Origin: Paenibacillus tuaregi
GTDB lineage: Bacteria > Bacillota > Bacilli > Paenibacillales > Paenibacillaceae
DNA length: 64,000 bases
Reading direction: 5' to 3'
Assembly: GCF_900086655.1 (NCBI RefSeq)
Contig: NZ_LT575476.1
Location: 3,670,393 to 3,734,392, forward strand
Position 1 is the first letter of the stretch. Every line of letters begins with the position of its first letter. The notes beneath the pieces were generated by a model that had not been told where the DNA came from, made no database searches, and saw only the letters and a list, made by a program, of their open reading frames with translations. A program made the translations under genes and the position numbers. Positions 17,990 through 26,793 of this stretch are shown here, piece after piece.

Positions 17990-19402
17990 CTAGACATAAG
18001 AGGACATCGAGATATCTCCCTCGCTGTAATAAAAAGTCATATGGGAGACTGGGTCCTTAATAAATTTCGTGTATCTGCCGATAACTATTTTGGAGCCACC
18101 ATAAATCATCTTTAACACCTGTACCTTGGCCTTGCTCGTATCTTCAAGAGACTTTTCGATCTCCAGCATCCGCTCTTTAAGTTCAGCTTGCTCTCTCAGG
18201 TGCTGCTTCTTGGTCAGGCTCAGCTTAGCTCGCATCTGCATCTTCTCCGTTGTCAGTTTTCCAACCGAAGCCAGCTGATCCAGAATAGCAAGTGCTTTGT
18301 CTGTCTTATCGAGACTTCCCATATTCTCTTTGAATGCCAGTCTCAAGTCCGCAAGCTCATTGCGGAGCTCCGGAAGGACACCTACCTCGACCGTTGTCGT
18401 GGTGGACATCGGGTTGCCGATAATCCTTGCGGTTACTTTCTCTCCGGCCTGAATGTTGCCGCCGACAATAAGTCCTTTGGCTCCATTACAGAGAACGTCC
18501 CGTCCGGCACGGATATTAGAGTGCATAATACTCTGAGATACAATCACGTCCTCGGCTGCATGTACGTTCCCATCTTGAATGAAGGAGCTTTTGACATTGT
18601 GGCCTGCTTTGACAAGGCCTTTGTTGTAACCGATAATACCGCCCGTAATTTCGATGGAGCCTCCAGCTTCAAGCTCCGCACCTTCCACACCGCCGATAAC
18701 CCTGATGTCTCCTGCGGCGCTAACGCGAAATCCGGTCAACACGTTCCCACGAACAATTACAGTACCGATAAAGCTTATATTCCCGGTAGTGTAATCCACA
18801 TCCCCGTTCACTTCATAGATCGGGAATACATTGATCTTCCCTTTGTCCGTTTTGGTGACCAATCCGTCAATGGCGGCATACATCGCCGTCTGTTCCGGGT
18901 TCAGAACGACATTCTTGCCAACTTTAAATCTTGCTTCCTTACCGGGTTTACAAGGTATTTCTTCACCGGTTACCGCTCTGCCCGGCTTGCCTGGCACAGG
19001 AGGCGCCAGCTCCGCGATCAATTGGCCTTTCTGCAGGTTATTAAGCCGGATAACATCCTTATAATCCACGCTTCCATCCTCATTCTCATTGGGACGGTGC
19101 TGTTCTTGATCGATGGACAAGGCATAGCGGATGAAACCATCCTCGCCGCTGACCGGGGGTTGACCTATTGCTACCCGCAGAGGCGTGAAAGCATATCCTC
19201 CTGGATTGGCCGCAAACCGTACTAGAGCATCCTTTTGGATACCAAAATTCACACCATTCGCCAGCAAAAACTGTTCCAGTGATTCCGGGCTGCAGGCTAA
19301 GCCTTCTTCATCCTTAATCAGCTGCAGGAACGCCTCGCTTTTGTCATTAGAAAAACTCAAACCTACATACTGCTTCAAATCTATACCAACCTGCTCGCCC
19401 AT
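17990..19402 (-). CDS. fapA: FapA-family (DUF342) protein
   Basis: 470 residues of the DUF342/FapA family: an N-terminal domain, a central right-handed beta-helix-like repeat (about 200-320, with spaced segments such as GTVIVRGNVLTGFRVSAAGD and GNVHAAEDVIVSQSIMHSN), and a C-terminal coiled coil (about 340-425). FapA is named for a role in flagellar assembly in Vibrio; its biochemical role here is unknown. Placed directly after sigD. B. subtilis lacks it at this position. Confidence 0.85.
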   Translation of the reverse strand: MGEQVGIDLKQYVGLSFSNDKSEAFLQLIKDEEGLACSPESLEQFLLANGVNFGIQKDALVRFAANPGGYAFTPLRVAIGQPPVSGEDGFIRYALSIDQEQHRPNENEDGSVDYKDVIRLNNLQKGQLIAELAPPVPGKPGRAVTGEEIPCKPGKEARFKVGKNVVLNPEQTAMYAAIDGLVTKTDKGKINVFPIYEVNGDVDYTTGNISFIGTVIVRGNVLTGFRVSAAGDIRVIGGVEGAELEAGGSIEITGGIIGYNKGLVKAGHNVKSSFIQDGNVHAAEDVIVSQSIMHSNIRAGRDVLCNGAKGLIVGGNIQAGEKVTARIIGNPMSTTTTVEVGVLPELRNELADLRLAFKENMGSLDKTDKALAILDQLASVGKLTTEKMQMRAKLSLTKKQHLREQAELKERMLEIEKSLEDTSKAKVQVLKMIYGGSKIVIGRYTKFIKDPVSHMTFYYSEGDISMSSYV

Positions 19403-19434
19403 CCCAAGTCCCCCATTCCTTCATATACAATACT

Positions 19435-20223
19435 CTAGTCATCTTGCATCAACAGATCCCGCTGTTTATCCAAGGTGCCACGAAGCCTAAGGATCGCTTT
19501 GGAATGTAACTGAGAAATCCGCGAAGGGGATAAAGACATAACCTCCGCAATTTCACTTAGTGATAAATCTTCATAATAAAGTAAAGAAACGACTGTACGT
19601 TCTTTTTCAGTCAATTTCTCGATTCCCTTAGTCAATGATTCTCTTAAATGGAACTCTCGAACCTTATAGTCCGGGTTCTTGGCTTTTTCATCAACGAGAA
19701 CGGATAACCGGGTTTCCGAGTCTTCCTCCCGTATCGGGTCCTCCAACGAACAGAGGGTCATTACCGCAACTTCCTGAAGCATGTGCTGAAACTCTTGAAC
19801 GGTAACATCTAAATATTGGCTCATTTCGGCATCGGATACCGAGCGCAGATACTGCTGTTCCAGCTGCTGATATCCTTCTTCAATCTTCTTTGCTTTCTCC
19901 CGGACAGATCGGGGAACCCAGTCCCCCTGTCTCAGCCCGTCCAATATGGCACCGCGGACCCTCCATGAGGCATAGGTCTCGAACTGCAGTCCGCGCTTGT
20001 AATCAAACTTCTCAACAGCATCGATAAGTCCCATTACACCGTTACTGGCCAAGTCGTCCTTGGAAATATTCTTTGGGAGTCCAACAGCCAGGCGGCCCGA
20101 CACATAGTCAACAATAGGGAGGTGTTTCTCGATCAACATTTTCTTGGCCTCAATATCGCCGTGTTCTTTCCATCTCTCCCAGAGATCAGCGTTGTTCAGA
20201 GGCATGGATTTGCGCTCGTTCAA
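19435..20223 (-). CDS. sigD: Flagellar/motility sigma factor SigD (sigma-28, FliA/WhiG family)
   Basis: Directs RNA polymerase to late flagellar, chemotaxis and autolysin genes. Region 2 holds DLASNGVMGLIDAVEKFDYK and FETYASWRVRGAILDGLRQG; region 4 holds LSLSEIAEVMSLSPSRISQL. About 262 residues. The start TTG at 20223 is set by AAGGAGG nine nt upstream; the GTG at 20232 abuts that site. Within the window I found no convincing SigD promoter upstream of flgB, so its targets probably lie elsewhere. Confidence 0.95.
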   Translation of the reverse strand: MNERKSMPLNNADLWERWKEHGDIEAKKMLIEKHLPIVDYVSGRLAVGLPKNISKDDLASNGVMGLIDAVEKFDYKRGLQFETYASWRVRGAILDGLRQGDWVPRSVREKAKKIEEGYQQLEQQYLRSVSDAEMSQYLDVTVQEFQHMLQEVAVMTLCSLEDPIREEDSETRLSVLVDEKAKNPDYKVREFHLRESLTKGIEKLTEKERTVVSLLYYEDLSLSEIAEVMSLSPSRISQLHSKAILRLRGTLDKQRDLLMQDD

Positions 20224-20237
20224 TGGTCTCACCCTCC

Positions 20238-20660
20238 TTATTTTTCTGTCAGGTGACGAAGAGCCTTAGCCAGCTCTTCAGGATCTTGCTCCGATGTCTT
20301 GACGAGCTTCGGCGGGTTCAAAGGTGAGAATCCGCTGGGTTCGCTAGGAGCATCCGGCTTTTGCTTCAACAGATCATTCAACTCTTCACTTTCGTCCGGC
20401 GTAGTCATATCCAGAACGGTTCCGCGGTCCGTCTCCTCCTCTTGCTCAGCCTCCATCACAGGCAGCTCAGGCTCGGCGGGCGGAGAGGCTAGAAACCCAA
20501 GAAGCCACCGCAGGGCGAATGCCAATACAAACCATACAACAAAGGCAATGCAGCTGCGCACCACACTCGTAACTAATATATTATTTGAAAAAGATACTAT
20601 AAAGGTAATTATAAATCCTATTGCTCCAAACAACCAGTTAAACCCTATTTTTCCAGCCAT
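20238..20660 (-). CDS. Uncharacterised two-helix membrane protein between cheD and sigD
   Basis: 140 residues: two transmembrane segments (about 9-26 and 34-58), then an acidic, Pro-rich cytoplasmic tail ending EDPEELAKALRHLTEK. It is spaced 2 bp after cheD and about 15 bp before sigD, so it is surely cotranscribed. It is not present at this place in B. subtilis. I do not recognise the family; a membrane-tethered adaptor is possible but unsupported. Confidence 0.75.
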   Translation of the reverse strand: MAGKIGFNWLFGAIGFIITFIVSFSNNILVTSVVRSCIAFVVWFVLAFALRWLLGFLASPPAEPELPVMEAEQEEETDRGTVLDMTTPDESEELNDLLKQKPDAPSEPSGFSPLNPPKLVKTSEQDPEELAKALRHLTEK

Positions 20661-20662
20661 GG

Positions 20663-21160
20663 CTACAATTCCTTTTTACCCATTTGTACGCTTCGTATGA
20701 ATAATATACCCGTTTCACAATCCATTTCTATCGTTCTACCATAATTCCCTCCGGTATCTTCCCCAATCAGAGGGATCCCAAGCTCATCCAGCTTCAATTT
20801 ACACGATTCCACATTTCTTGGACCAATCCGCAGCGCATCCCCTTTACCAGCGAAGCTGAACATCTGGGAGCCCCCGGCCATCTTGGCCACAAGACGTTTA
20901 GGCGATGCTCCGAGTTCAATCAGCTTCTGATAGATTGCAGGAACTGCTGTATCTGCATATTTGGCGATGTTTAGCGCTCCCTCACGGGCAATATCCGATG
21001 AAGGAAGCATTACATGGGCCAAGCCTCCAATTTTCACCTGAGGATCATAAAGGGTGACTCCCACACAGGAACCAAGTCCAGTCGTGCGGATCAACCCTTC
21101 TTTTTCAATGACGTCAAATTCGGCCATACCCACTTTAACAACACGCTGTTGGTCAATCAT
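20663..21160 (-). CDS. cheD: Chemoreceptor glutamine deamidase CheD
   Basis: Deamidates receptor glutamines and stimulates the CheY-P phosphatase CheC. The catalytic Cys lies in TTGLGSCVGVTLYD and the His in GGLAHVMLPSS; NVESCKLKLDELGIPLIGED and the GRTIEMDCETG end are standard. Start ATG 21160 (165 residues) overlaps the cheC stop by 8 bp; the longer frame to 21199 would reach deep into cheC. Confidence 0.95.
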   Translation of the reverse strand: MIDQQRVVKVGMAEFDVIEKEGLIRTTGLGSCVGVTLYDPQVKIGGLAHVMLPSSDIAREGALNIAKYADTAVPAIYQKLIELGASPKRLVAKMAGGSQMFSFAGKGDALRIGPRNVESCKLKLDELGIPLIGEDTGGNYGRTIEMDCETGILFIRSVQMGKKEL

Positions 21161-21779
21161 GGTTCTTAGGCACTCCCAGCGCGGTGAAAATTTGATCAAA
21201 GGATTCAGGGTCAGGGATCAGGAAAAATTGACCCTCCACCTCTTGGTGCCCCTCGATAAAGGTCGTATCGATCAGCAGGGCATCATCCCCCATTTCCCCG
21301 AACTGCAGCAGTCCGTAGCTAAGAATAGCTCCAGCCATATCCATAGCCAGGGCGGGTACAGTAGGAGACATGGATAAGCGTGTGAAATCAGCAAGGGAAG
21401 AAAGGTAAGAGCCGGCAAGGATATTCCCGATCTCGGACAATGCCGACCACTCCATCTCTGTAAACTCCTCATCGTTCTCCACTTCGAGGGTAGACAAACG
21501 GTGAAGCAGCTTTTTGGCAGCCTCCGGGCTCAGGATAAAGAAGAGGTTCCCAGGGGCATCCCCCTCAACCCGGAAGAAAATCGCCAGGACGATCGTCTCT
21601 GCTCCCCCAACCTTCTCCGCAATGGCTTCAAATGGAAGCATTTGGACCTTTGGCACAGCCATGTCAATCGGCTTGTCCAGGAGGCATGACAATGCGGTAG
21701 CGGCGTTACCCGCTCCGATATTGCCGATTTCCTTGAGAATATCCATTTTAAATTCGGCAAAATCCTTGAACAAGTCCAC
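21153..21779 (-). CDS. cheC: CheY-P phosphatase CheC
   Basis: Dephosphorylates CheY-P and partners with CheD in adaptation. Both pseudo-symmetric active-site helices are present: ILKEIGNIGAGNAATALS near residue 15 and SALSEIGNILAGSYLSSLAD near residue 110, each with the E-x2-N core. Start GTG at 21779 with GAGGG upstream; 208 residues. Follows cheW by 3 bp. Confidence 0.95.
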   Translation of the reverse strand: MDLFKDFAEFKMDILKEIGNIGAGNAATALSCLLDKPIDMAVPKVQMLPFEAIAEKVGGAETIVLAIFFRVEGDAPGNLFFILSPEAAKKLLHRLSTLEVENDEEFTEMEWSALSEIGNILAGSYLSSLADFTRLSMSPTVPALAMDMAGAILSYGLLQFGEMGDDALLIDTTFIEGHQEVEGQFFLIPDPESFDQIFTALGVPKNHD

Positions 21780-21782
21780 AGT

Positions 21783-22244
21783 TTAGCCCTCAAGACTTTC
21801 CAATTGAATGATTTCGCTCCGGTTAAGCACTTCGGAAAGGTTCAGCATAATCAGCAGACGCTCCTCGGAAATGCGGGCCACCCCGTCCAGGTATTTGGCC
21901 TTAATGCCACCCACGACCTCTGGCGGGGAATCGATAATATCTGTGTTCAGGTCAATGACGTCATTTGCAGAATCCACGATGAAGCCAACCTCCAGCTCCT
22001 CCGCGTTCACAATGATAATCCGGCTCTGCTCGGTAAATTCAGCCTCCGGAAGTCCAAAGCGTCCGCGCAGGTCAATGACAGGAATGACCACCCCGCGAAG
22101 GTTGATTACCCCTTTTACAAACGCGAATGTCTTAGGAACCCGTGTAATTGGCATAATTCGTTCAATGGTCTGAACCTTGTCCACTTCAATCCCGTATTCC
22201 TCATGTCCCAGCTTAAATACAATTACTTTAATGTCTTGTCCCAT
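21783..22244 (-). CDS. cheW: Chemotaxis coupling protein CheW
   Basis: Links receptors to CheA. 153 residues of the CheW SH3-like double barrel: DIKVIVFKLGHEEYGIEVDK, ITRVPKTFAFVKGVINLRG and VIPVIDLRGRFGLP are all conserved. AAGGAGG precedes the ATG. Placed between cheA and cheC as in B. subtilis. Confidence 0.96.
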   Translation of the reverse strand: MGQDIKVIVFKLGHEEYGIEVDKVQTIERIMPITRVPKTFAFVKGVINLRGVVIPVIDLRGRFGLPEAEFTEQSRIIIVNAEELEVGFIVDSANDVIDLNTDIIDSPPEVVGGIKAKYLDGVARISEERLLIMLNLSEVLNRSEIIQLESLEG

Positions 22245-22295
22245 GGTTGATTTCCTCCTTAGATGGTGTCCGGTATTCCTCTGCTTGACTGACCG

Positions 22296-24374
22296 TTACT
22301 TAATAAATGTATTCGGATCTATAATGAGTGCAACCTGTCCGTCACCCAGTATAGTTGCACCGGCAACACCAGGTATGGAAGGAAGATACTTGCCTAAGTT
22401 TTTGATGACGATTTCGTTCTGGCCAATAAATTCCTCTACCGTTAACGCCGCAAGACGCTCCCCTTTGCGGATAACAACAATCTCTGTCTCTTCCTCAGCA
22501 TCCTCATCAAAATCAGCCACATCGAAAATGTTTGCCAGAGACAAAAGCGGAATGTGTGCATCCCGGTAAGGAACCATCATATAGCCATGAACAGAACGGA
22601 TCTGCTCCCGCTTGATAAGACCCGTTTCCACAATGGAAGAGAGCGGAATTGCATACTTCTCACTGCCCAGCTTGATCAGCATGGCGGAGATAATCGACAA
22701 TGTGAGCGGCAGCTGCACTGAAAATTTCGTGCCTTGGCCCCACTTGGAAGTAATGACAACTGTGCCGCCCAGCGATTCAATCTTCGTTTTGACAACGTCA
22801 AGACCTACACCACGGCCGGAAATATCGGAAATGACTTCCGCAGTACTAAAGCCGGGGGCGAACAGAAGTTGGGCCACTTCGTCATCGGTAAGCGAATCGG
22901 CCTCTTCCGCACGGATAACCCCATTCTTGATGGCTTTGGCCACGACCTTCTCCCGGTTAACCCCATATCCATCGTCCTCAATCTCGATGAACACATGGTT
23001 GCCGCTGTGGAAGGCCTTCAGCTGAACCGTTCCCGTATCAGACTTGCCTGCCGCCAGGCGGTCAGCTGTGGTCTCTACACCATGGTCGACGGCATTGCGG
23101 AGAAGGTGAACCAGCGGGTCCCCGATCTCATCAATGACAGTACGGTCAAGCTCGGTCTCGGCGCCAAGAATGACAAGATCGATCTTCTTGTTCAAGGACT
23201 TCGCAAGGTCTCTGACCATCCGCGGGAAGCGGTTGAACACCGTATCCACCGGCACCATACGAAGCTTTAAGACAATATTCTGCAGGTCGGTGCTGACCCG
23301 GCTCATGTGCTCAACCGTCTCAGTCAATTCCGTTCTCTTGATCTCACCGGCAAGCTGCTCCAGTCTGACCCGGTCAATCAGCAGCTCGCTGAATAGATTC
23401 ATAAGAACGTCAAGCCGGTCAATATCGACGCGGATCGTTCTCGAAGGCGCTGCTGCCGCCTTGCGCGGAGACTTCTCAGCGGGGGCAGCCGGTTTGGAGG
23501 CCGCAGATGCTTCGGACGTGGAAGGCGCCGCAGTCTCTTGTTTTGCTGCTGACGGGGCTTCTGTTGCAGCTGCGGCCTCAGCGGCACCGCTTTGAGACAT
23601 TTGACTCAGAGATTCCGAATCCAGCGCAACGACCTTCGCTCCGCCAATTTCGGACAAGTTCAGGATCATGGATTCCAGCTCAGCCGGCTCTTTCTGCGTT
23701 ATGTAGTAGAGCGAGAAACTGTGATCAAACTTCTCTTGTTCAATATCTTGGACTGATGGGTGGGATTTGACCACTTCGCCAAACCGCTCCAACAGGTCAA
23801 ACACCATGTAGGCTCTCACGGCCTTGAGCTGGCAATCTTCACGGATGGACACTTCAATATAGAGCACTTGGTGCCCTTCAGAAATGGATTGTTCGAGGAC
23901 GGAATACTGAAATTCATCCAGTTGAATGGAATTATCAACGGCAGCCCCACTGCCTGCTTGCGCGGGCGCTGCAGACGATGAGGCGTTCGGGTTCTCCCCG
24001 CGGACGATGGCCTGCAATGCCGCCACAATTGAGCTCACATCCTCCTTGCCCTCTCCGCCCTGGGTAATATCCTGAACCATGGATTGGAGTGCATCCAGCC
24101 CTTTAAACAACGTATCAAAAATGAAATCCTGCATCTTAAGCTTGTCGTTACGAACCAGGTCAAGCACGTTCTCCATTTGGTGGGTCAAGGATGCAAGGTC
24201 CTCAAACCCCATCGTTGCAGCCATCCCTTTGAGTGTATGGGCCGATCTGAAGATAACCTGAACGATCGAAATATCTTCCGGGCTTTCCTCCAGCTCCAGC
24301 ATTTTTTCATTTAGCGATTGCAGATGATCATTCGACTCATCAATAAACATGGATAAATATTGATTCATGTCCAT
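22296..24374 (-). CDS. cheA: Chemotaxis histidine kinase CheA
   Basis: Cytoplasmic kinase that phosphorylates CheY and CheB. Order over 692 residues: HPt with phospho-His 46 (RSAHTLKGMAATMG), P2 CheY/CheB-binding domain (about 155-260), Ala/Pro/Ser-rich linker (about 265-310), dimerisation helices, HATPase (LVHLLRNAVDHGVE; GRGVGLDVVKTKIE), and a CheW-like domain at the C-terminus. ATG 24374 follows AGGAGG by 10 nt; a slightly longer frame to 24392 is unlikely. Confidence 0.96.
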   Translation of the reverse strand: MDMNQYLSMFIDESNDHLQSLNEKMLELEESPEDISIVQVIFRSAHTLKGMAATMGFEDLASLTHQMENVLDLVRNDKLKMQDFIFDTLFKGLDALQSMVQDITQGGEGKEDVSSIVAALQAIVRGENPNASSSAAPAQAGSGAAVDNSIQLDEFQYSVLEQSISEGHQVLYIEVSIREDCQLKAVRAYMVFDLLERFGEVVKSHPSVQDIEQEKFDHSFSLYYITQKEPAELESMILNLSEIGGAKVVALDSESLSQMSQSGAAEAAAATEAPSAAKQETAAPSTSEASAASKPAAPAEKSPRKAAAAPSRTIRVDIDRLDVLMNLFSELLIDRVRLEQLAGEIKRTELTETVEHMSRVSTDLQNIVLKLRMVPVDTVFNRFPRMVRDLAKSLNKKIDLVILGAETELDRTVIDEIGDPLVHLLRNAVDHGVETTADRLAAGKSDTGTVQLKAFHSGNHVFIEIEDDGYGVNREKVVAKAIKNGVIRAEEADSLTDDEVAQLLFAPGFSTAEVISDISGRGVGLDVVKTKIESLGGTVVITSKWGQGTKFSVQLPLTLSIISAMLIKLGSEKYAIPLSSIVETGLIKREQIRSVHGYMMVPYRDAHIPLLSLANIFDVADFDEDAEEETEIVVIRKGERLAALTVEEFIGQNEIVIKNLGKYLPSIPGVAGATILGDGQVALIIDPNTFIK

Positions 24375-24405
24375 CGTGAGACACCTCCTCAAGGATATCT
24401 TCCCG

Positions 24406-25878
24406 TTATTTCACTACCTGTACCAGTTTCGGTGCTATCTCATAAAGCGGTAAAACATAACTTACGCATTTCAACTCCACCGCAGATCGCGGCATTCCAT
24501 AAACAACACATGTCTCCTCACTCTCTGCAAAGGTGGAGGTCACTCCAGCGTCATAAAGCTGCTTCATGACTCTAGCTCCGTCACTTCCCATCCCTGTCAG
24601 AAGGACGATATGCCTCTTGAGAGCTTCCAGGGGAAGAAGTGACTCGTACATAACATCGGCGGAAGGTCTATGACCATTACGCAATTCATCCTTGTTCAAG
24701 ACAATCTTGTATCCATTCCCCTGACCCGCCTTGACGGTCATGTGATAACCGCCCGGTGCGATATAGGCCCAGCCCTTCTGAAGCTCCATCCCATCCTTGG
24801 CTTCCACTACCTGAAGCGGGCTTAAGCTGTTCAACCGCTGGGCTAGGGAGTGTGTGAAGTTCGGTGGCATATGCTGCACAATGATAATGGGTGCGGGAAA
24901 GTCTGCTGGAATCATCTCTAAAACGGTCTTTAACGCCTTAGGGCCGCCTGTGGAAGAACCGATGGCCACGATATCACTGTAGCTCGAAGTCCGCTTCTGC
25001 GTCTTAGATGGCCGGTTATCCAACTTGGCGGCGTCAGGCTGAAGATCAGATGATTTGCCGTTCTGCACAGCAGCGGGATCTTGAGCTGCCGTGCCGCTTC
25101 CCACAGAAGGCAGTCTGCTCTTTGGAAGTGCAGGTTCCTGCTTATCCTTATTTGATCTTGGCTTAGGACTAAGCGCTGATGGATTGGGTGCCGGTTTACC
25201 AGGCTCCGGCTTTGGAACCGCCGGGGGCTTCGCAGCCGATGCCTGGGAATCTGCCGGCTTGGATGTTCCAGCCACAGGCGGCCATGGTGGGTTCTCCTTA
25301 AGCTCCTTCAGGCTATCCGTCTTCAAGCCATCCGGCACGGGTTGAGAACCCGCCTCGGATGAGGATAATTCGATTCGCTGCCGGCTCTCCGGTGGTTGAA
25401 CGGATGGCTTGACTGGGCTTGAAAGCTGCTTCAAGGCAGATGCCTCTGCCTCTTTTCTCGCCTGTCTTCGTTCCTCAGCCTGCATGGCCGTCCTGATCTG
25501 TTCTCTAAGCGCCTGCCCGACCTCGCCAACCCCTTGAGAGCTTGTTGTTATGGAAGGCTTGCGGATAAAATCAAACGCACCCAGTTCAAGCGCCATAATC
25601 GTCTCGCGCATGCCCTCTTCATTGATACCGGACAGCATGATCACGGGAATCGGCTTTGCCGACATAATCTGCCTGAGCGCTTCAAGCCCGTTCATCTCCG
25701 GCATTTCCACATCCATCGTTACAAGATCAGGCTCAAGTTCAGCAATCCGCTTTAAGGCCTCTTGTCCGTTTCGCGCAGTTCCCACCACTTTAAGATCGGG
25801 GTCCTGCTCAATTAAATCCGAGATAATCTTGCGCATAAATGCCGAATCGTCAACAACTAAAATGCGATAGGGCCTCAT
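24406..25878 (-). CDS. cheB: Chemotaxis protein-glutamate methylesterase CheB (long linker)
   Basis: Response regulator that demethylates receptors. Receiver domain about 1-120 (ILVVDDSAFMRKIISDLIEQ; phospho-Asp in LVTMDVEMPEMNG), then a ~170-residue linker very rich in Pro, Ser, Lys and Ala (about 135-305), then the esterase with the Ser-His-Asp triad in AIGSSTGGPKAL, IVQHMPPNFTHS and LTGMGSDGARVM. At 490 residues it is much longer than the usual ~350, all from the linker. ATG 25878 has AGGAGG upstream. Confidence 0.95.
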   Translation of the reverse strand: MRPYRILVVDDSAFMRKIISDLIEQDPDLKVVGTARNGQEALKRIAELEPDLVTMDVEMPEMNGLEALRQIMSAKPIPVIMLSGINEEGMRETIMALELGAFDFIRKPSITTSSQGVGEVGQALREQIRTAMQAEERRQARKEAEASALKQLSSPVKPSVQPPESRQRIELSSSEAGSQPVPDGLKTDSLKELKENPPWPPVAGTSKPADSQASAAKPPAVPKPEPGKPAPNPSALSPKPRSNKDKQEPALPKSRLPSVGSGTAAQDPAAVQNGKSSDLQPDAAKLDNRPSKTQKRTSSYSDIVAIGSSTGGPKALKTVLEMIPADFPAPIIIVQHMPPNFTHSLAQRLNSLSPLQVVEAKDGMELQKGWAYIAPGGYHMTVKAGQGNGYKIVLNKDELRNGHRPSADVMYESLLPLEALKRHIVLLTGMGSDGARVMKQLYDAGVTSTFAESEETCVVYGMPRSAVELKCVSYVLPLYEIAPKLVQVVK

Positions 25879-25908
25879 GTCGTCTCCTCCTGTTCCCATC
25901 TTGAAGAA

Positions 25909-26793
25909 TCATTTTGTCCGCTTGAGCCATTTGTGTAAAAATCCTTTGATTCCCGTCAAGGCACCTGCATCTTGCGTTGTACCGCTAGCAATGTAACCTG
26001 CTGCAATCCGCTCAACATCGCGGGACGCATAACAGTTAGGATAAGCGATCGAAAACGGAACCTGTTTTTTCACCGCCTGAACAACATGGGCGTCGTCGCT
26101 CATAAACCCGAGCATCGGAATCTCGATATTCAGAAATTTACGCGCAACAAGGGATATTTTGTCTGCAACCTGTCTTGCTTCTTTCTCATTCTCAACCCGA
26201 TTTATCATTAATTGGAACGGCACCGCAGCTTCCATTCCCCCTACCACCTTGATCAGCGCATAAGCATCTGTGATAGAAGTAGGTTCAGGTGTTGTCACCA
26301 CCAGGCACTCATCAGCCGCAGTAATAAATTTCAGCGTCTCCTTCGACAGGCCTGCTCCGGTATCAAAAATGATATAGTCCATCTCGTCCGAAACCGATTC
26401 GATCTGGCTTGTAAAGTAGTTCAGATCCGATTCGGACAGGCTGAACAGCTCCGTCAGTCCAGAACCTCCCGCAATAAAGGGAAGCGAGTTCGTGCCATTC
26501 TCCATAATTTCCCGAATGCTTCTCTCACCCTTTAACAGATGATAGAGATTGTATCTGGGCCTTACCCCCATTAACACATCAATATTCGCCATTCCGATGT
26601 CTGCATCAAAGAGAAGTACTTTTTTGTTCAGAGCCTGCAGTGCAAGGGCAAAATTCAAAGTGAAATTGGATTTGCCAACGCCGCCCTTTCCGCTGCTGAC
26701 GGTAATGATTCTTGCGCTTCTTGGGGTCCTCGGCGTGTCCTGCTGCTCCATTGACGATACTAATTGTCTGAGTGATTCGGCCTGATCGTTCAT
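25909..26793 (-). CDS. flhG: MinD-like ATPase FlhG (YlxH)
   Basis: Regulates number and placement of flagella together with FlhF. The deviant Walker A SSGKGGVGKSNFTLNFALAL starts near residue 32; the Walker B-type segment is VLLFDADIGMANID. The first residues, MNDQAESLRQL, carry the DQAxxLR motif that in FlhG stimulates the FlhF GTPase. 294 residues. Overlaps the flhF stop by 4 bp. Confidence 0.95.
   Translation of the reverse strand: MNDQAESLRQLVSSMEQQDTPRTPRSARIITVSSGKGGVGKSNFTLNFALALQALNKKVLLFDADIGMANIDVLMGVRPRYNLYHLLKGERSIREIMENGTNSLPFIAGGSGLTELFSLSESDLNYFTSQIESVSDEMDYIIFDTGAGLSKETLKFITAADECLVVTTPEPTSITDAYALIKVVGGMEAAVPFQLMINRVENEKEARQVADKISLVARKFLNIEIPMLGFMSDDAHVVQAVKKQVPFSIAYPNCYASRDVERIAAGYIASGTTQDAGALTGIKGFLHKWLKRTK

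Noticed and set aside
18188..19225. Long plus-strand open frame (about 345 codons) opposite fapA
   Set aside because: Antisense to a well-supported DUF342 gene, no SD, unlike any protein family.
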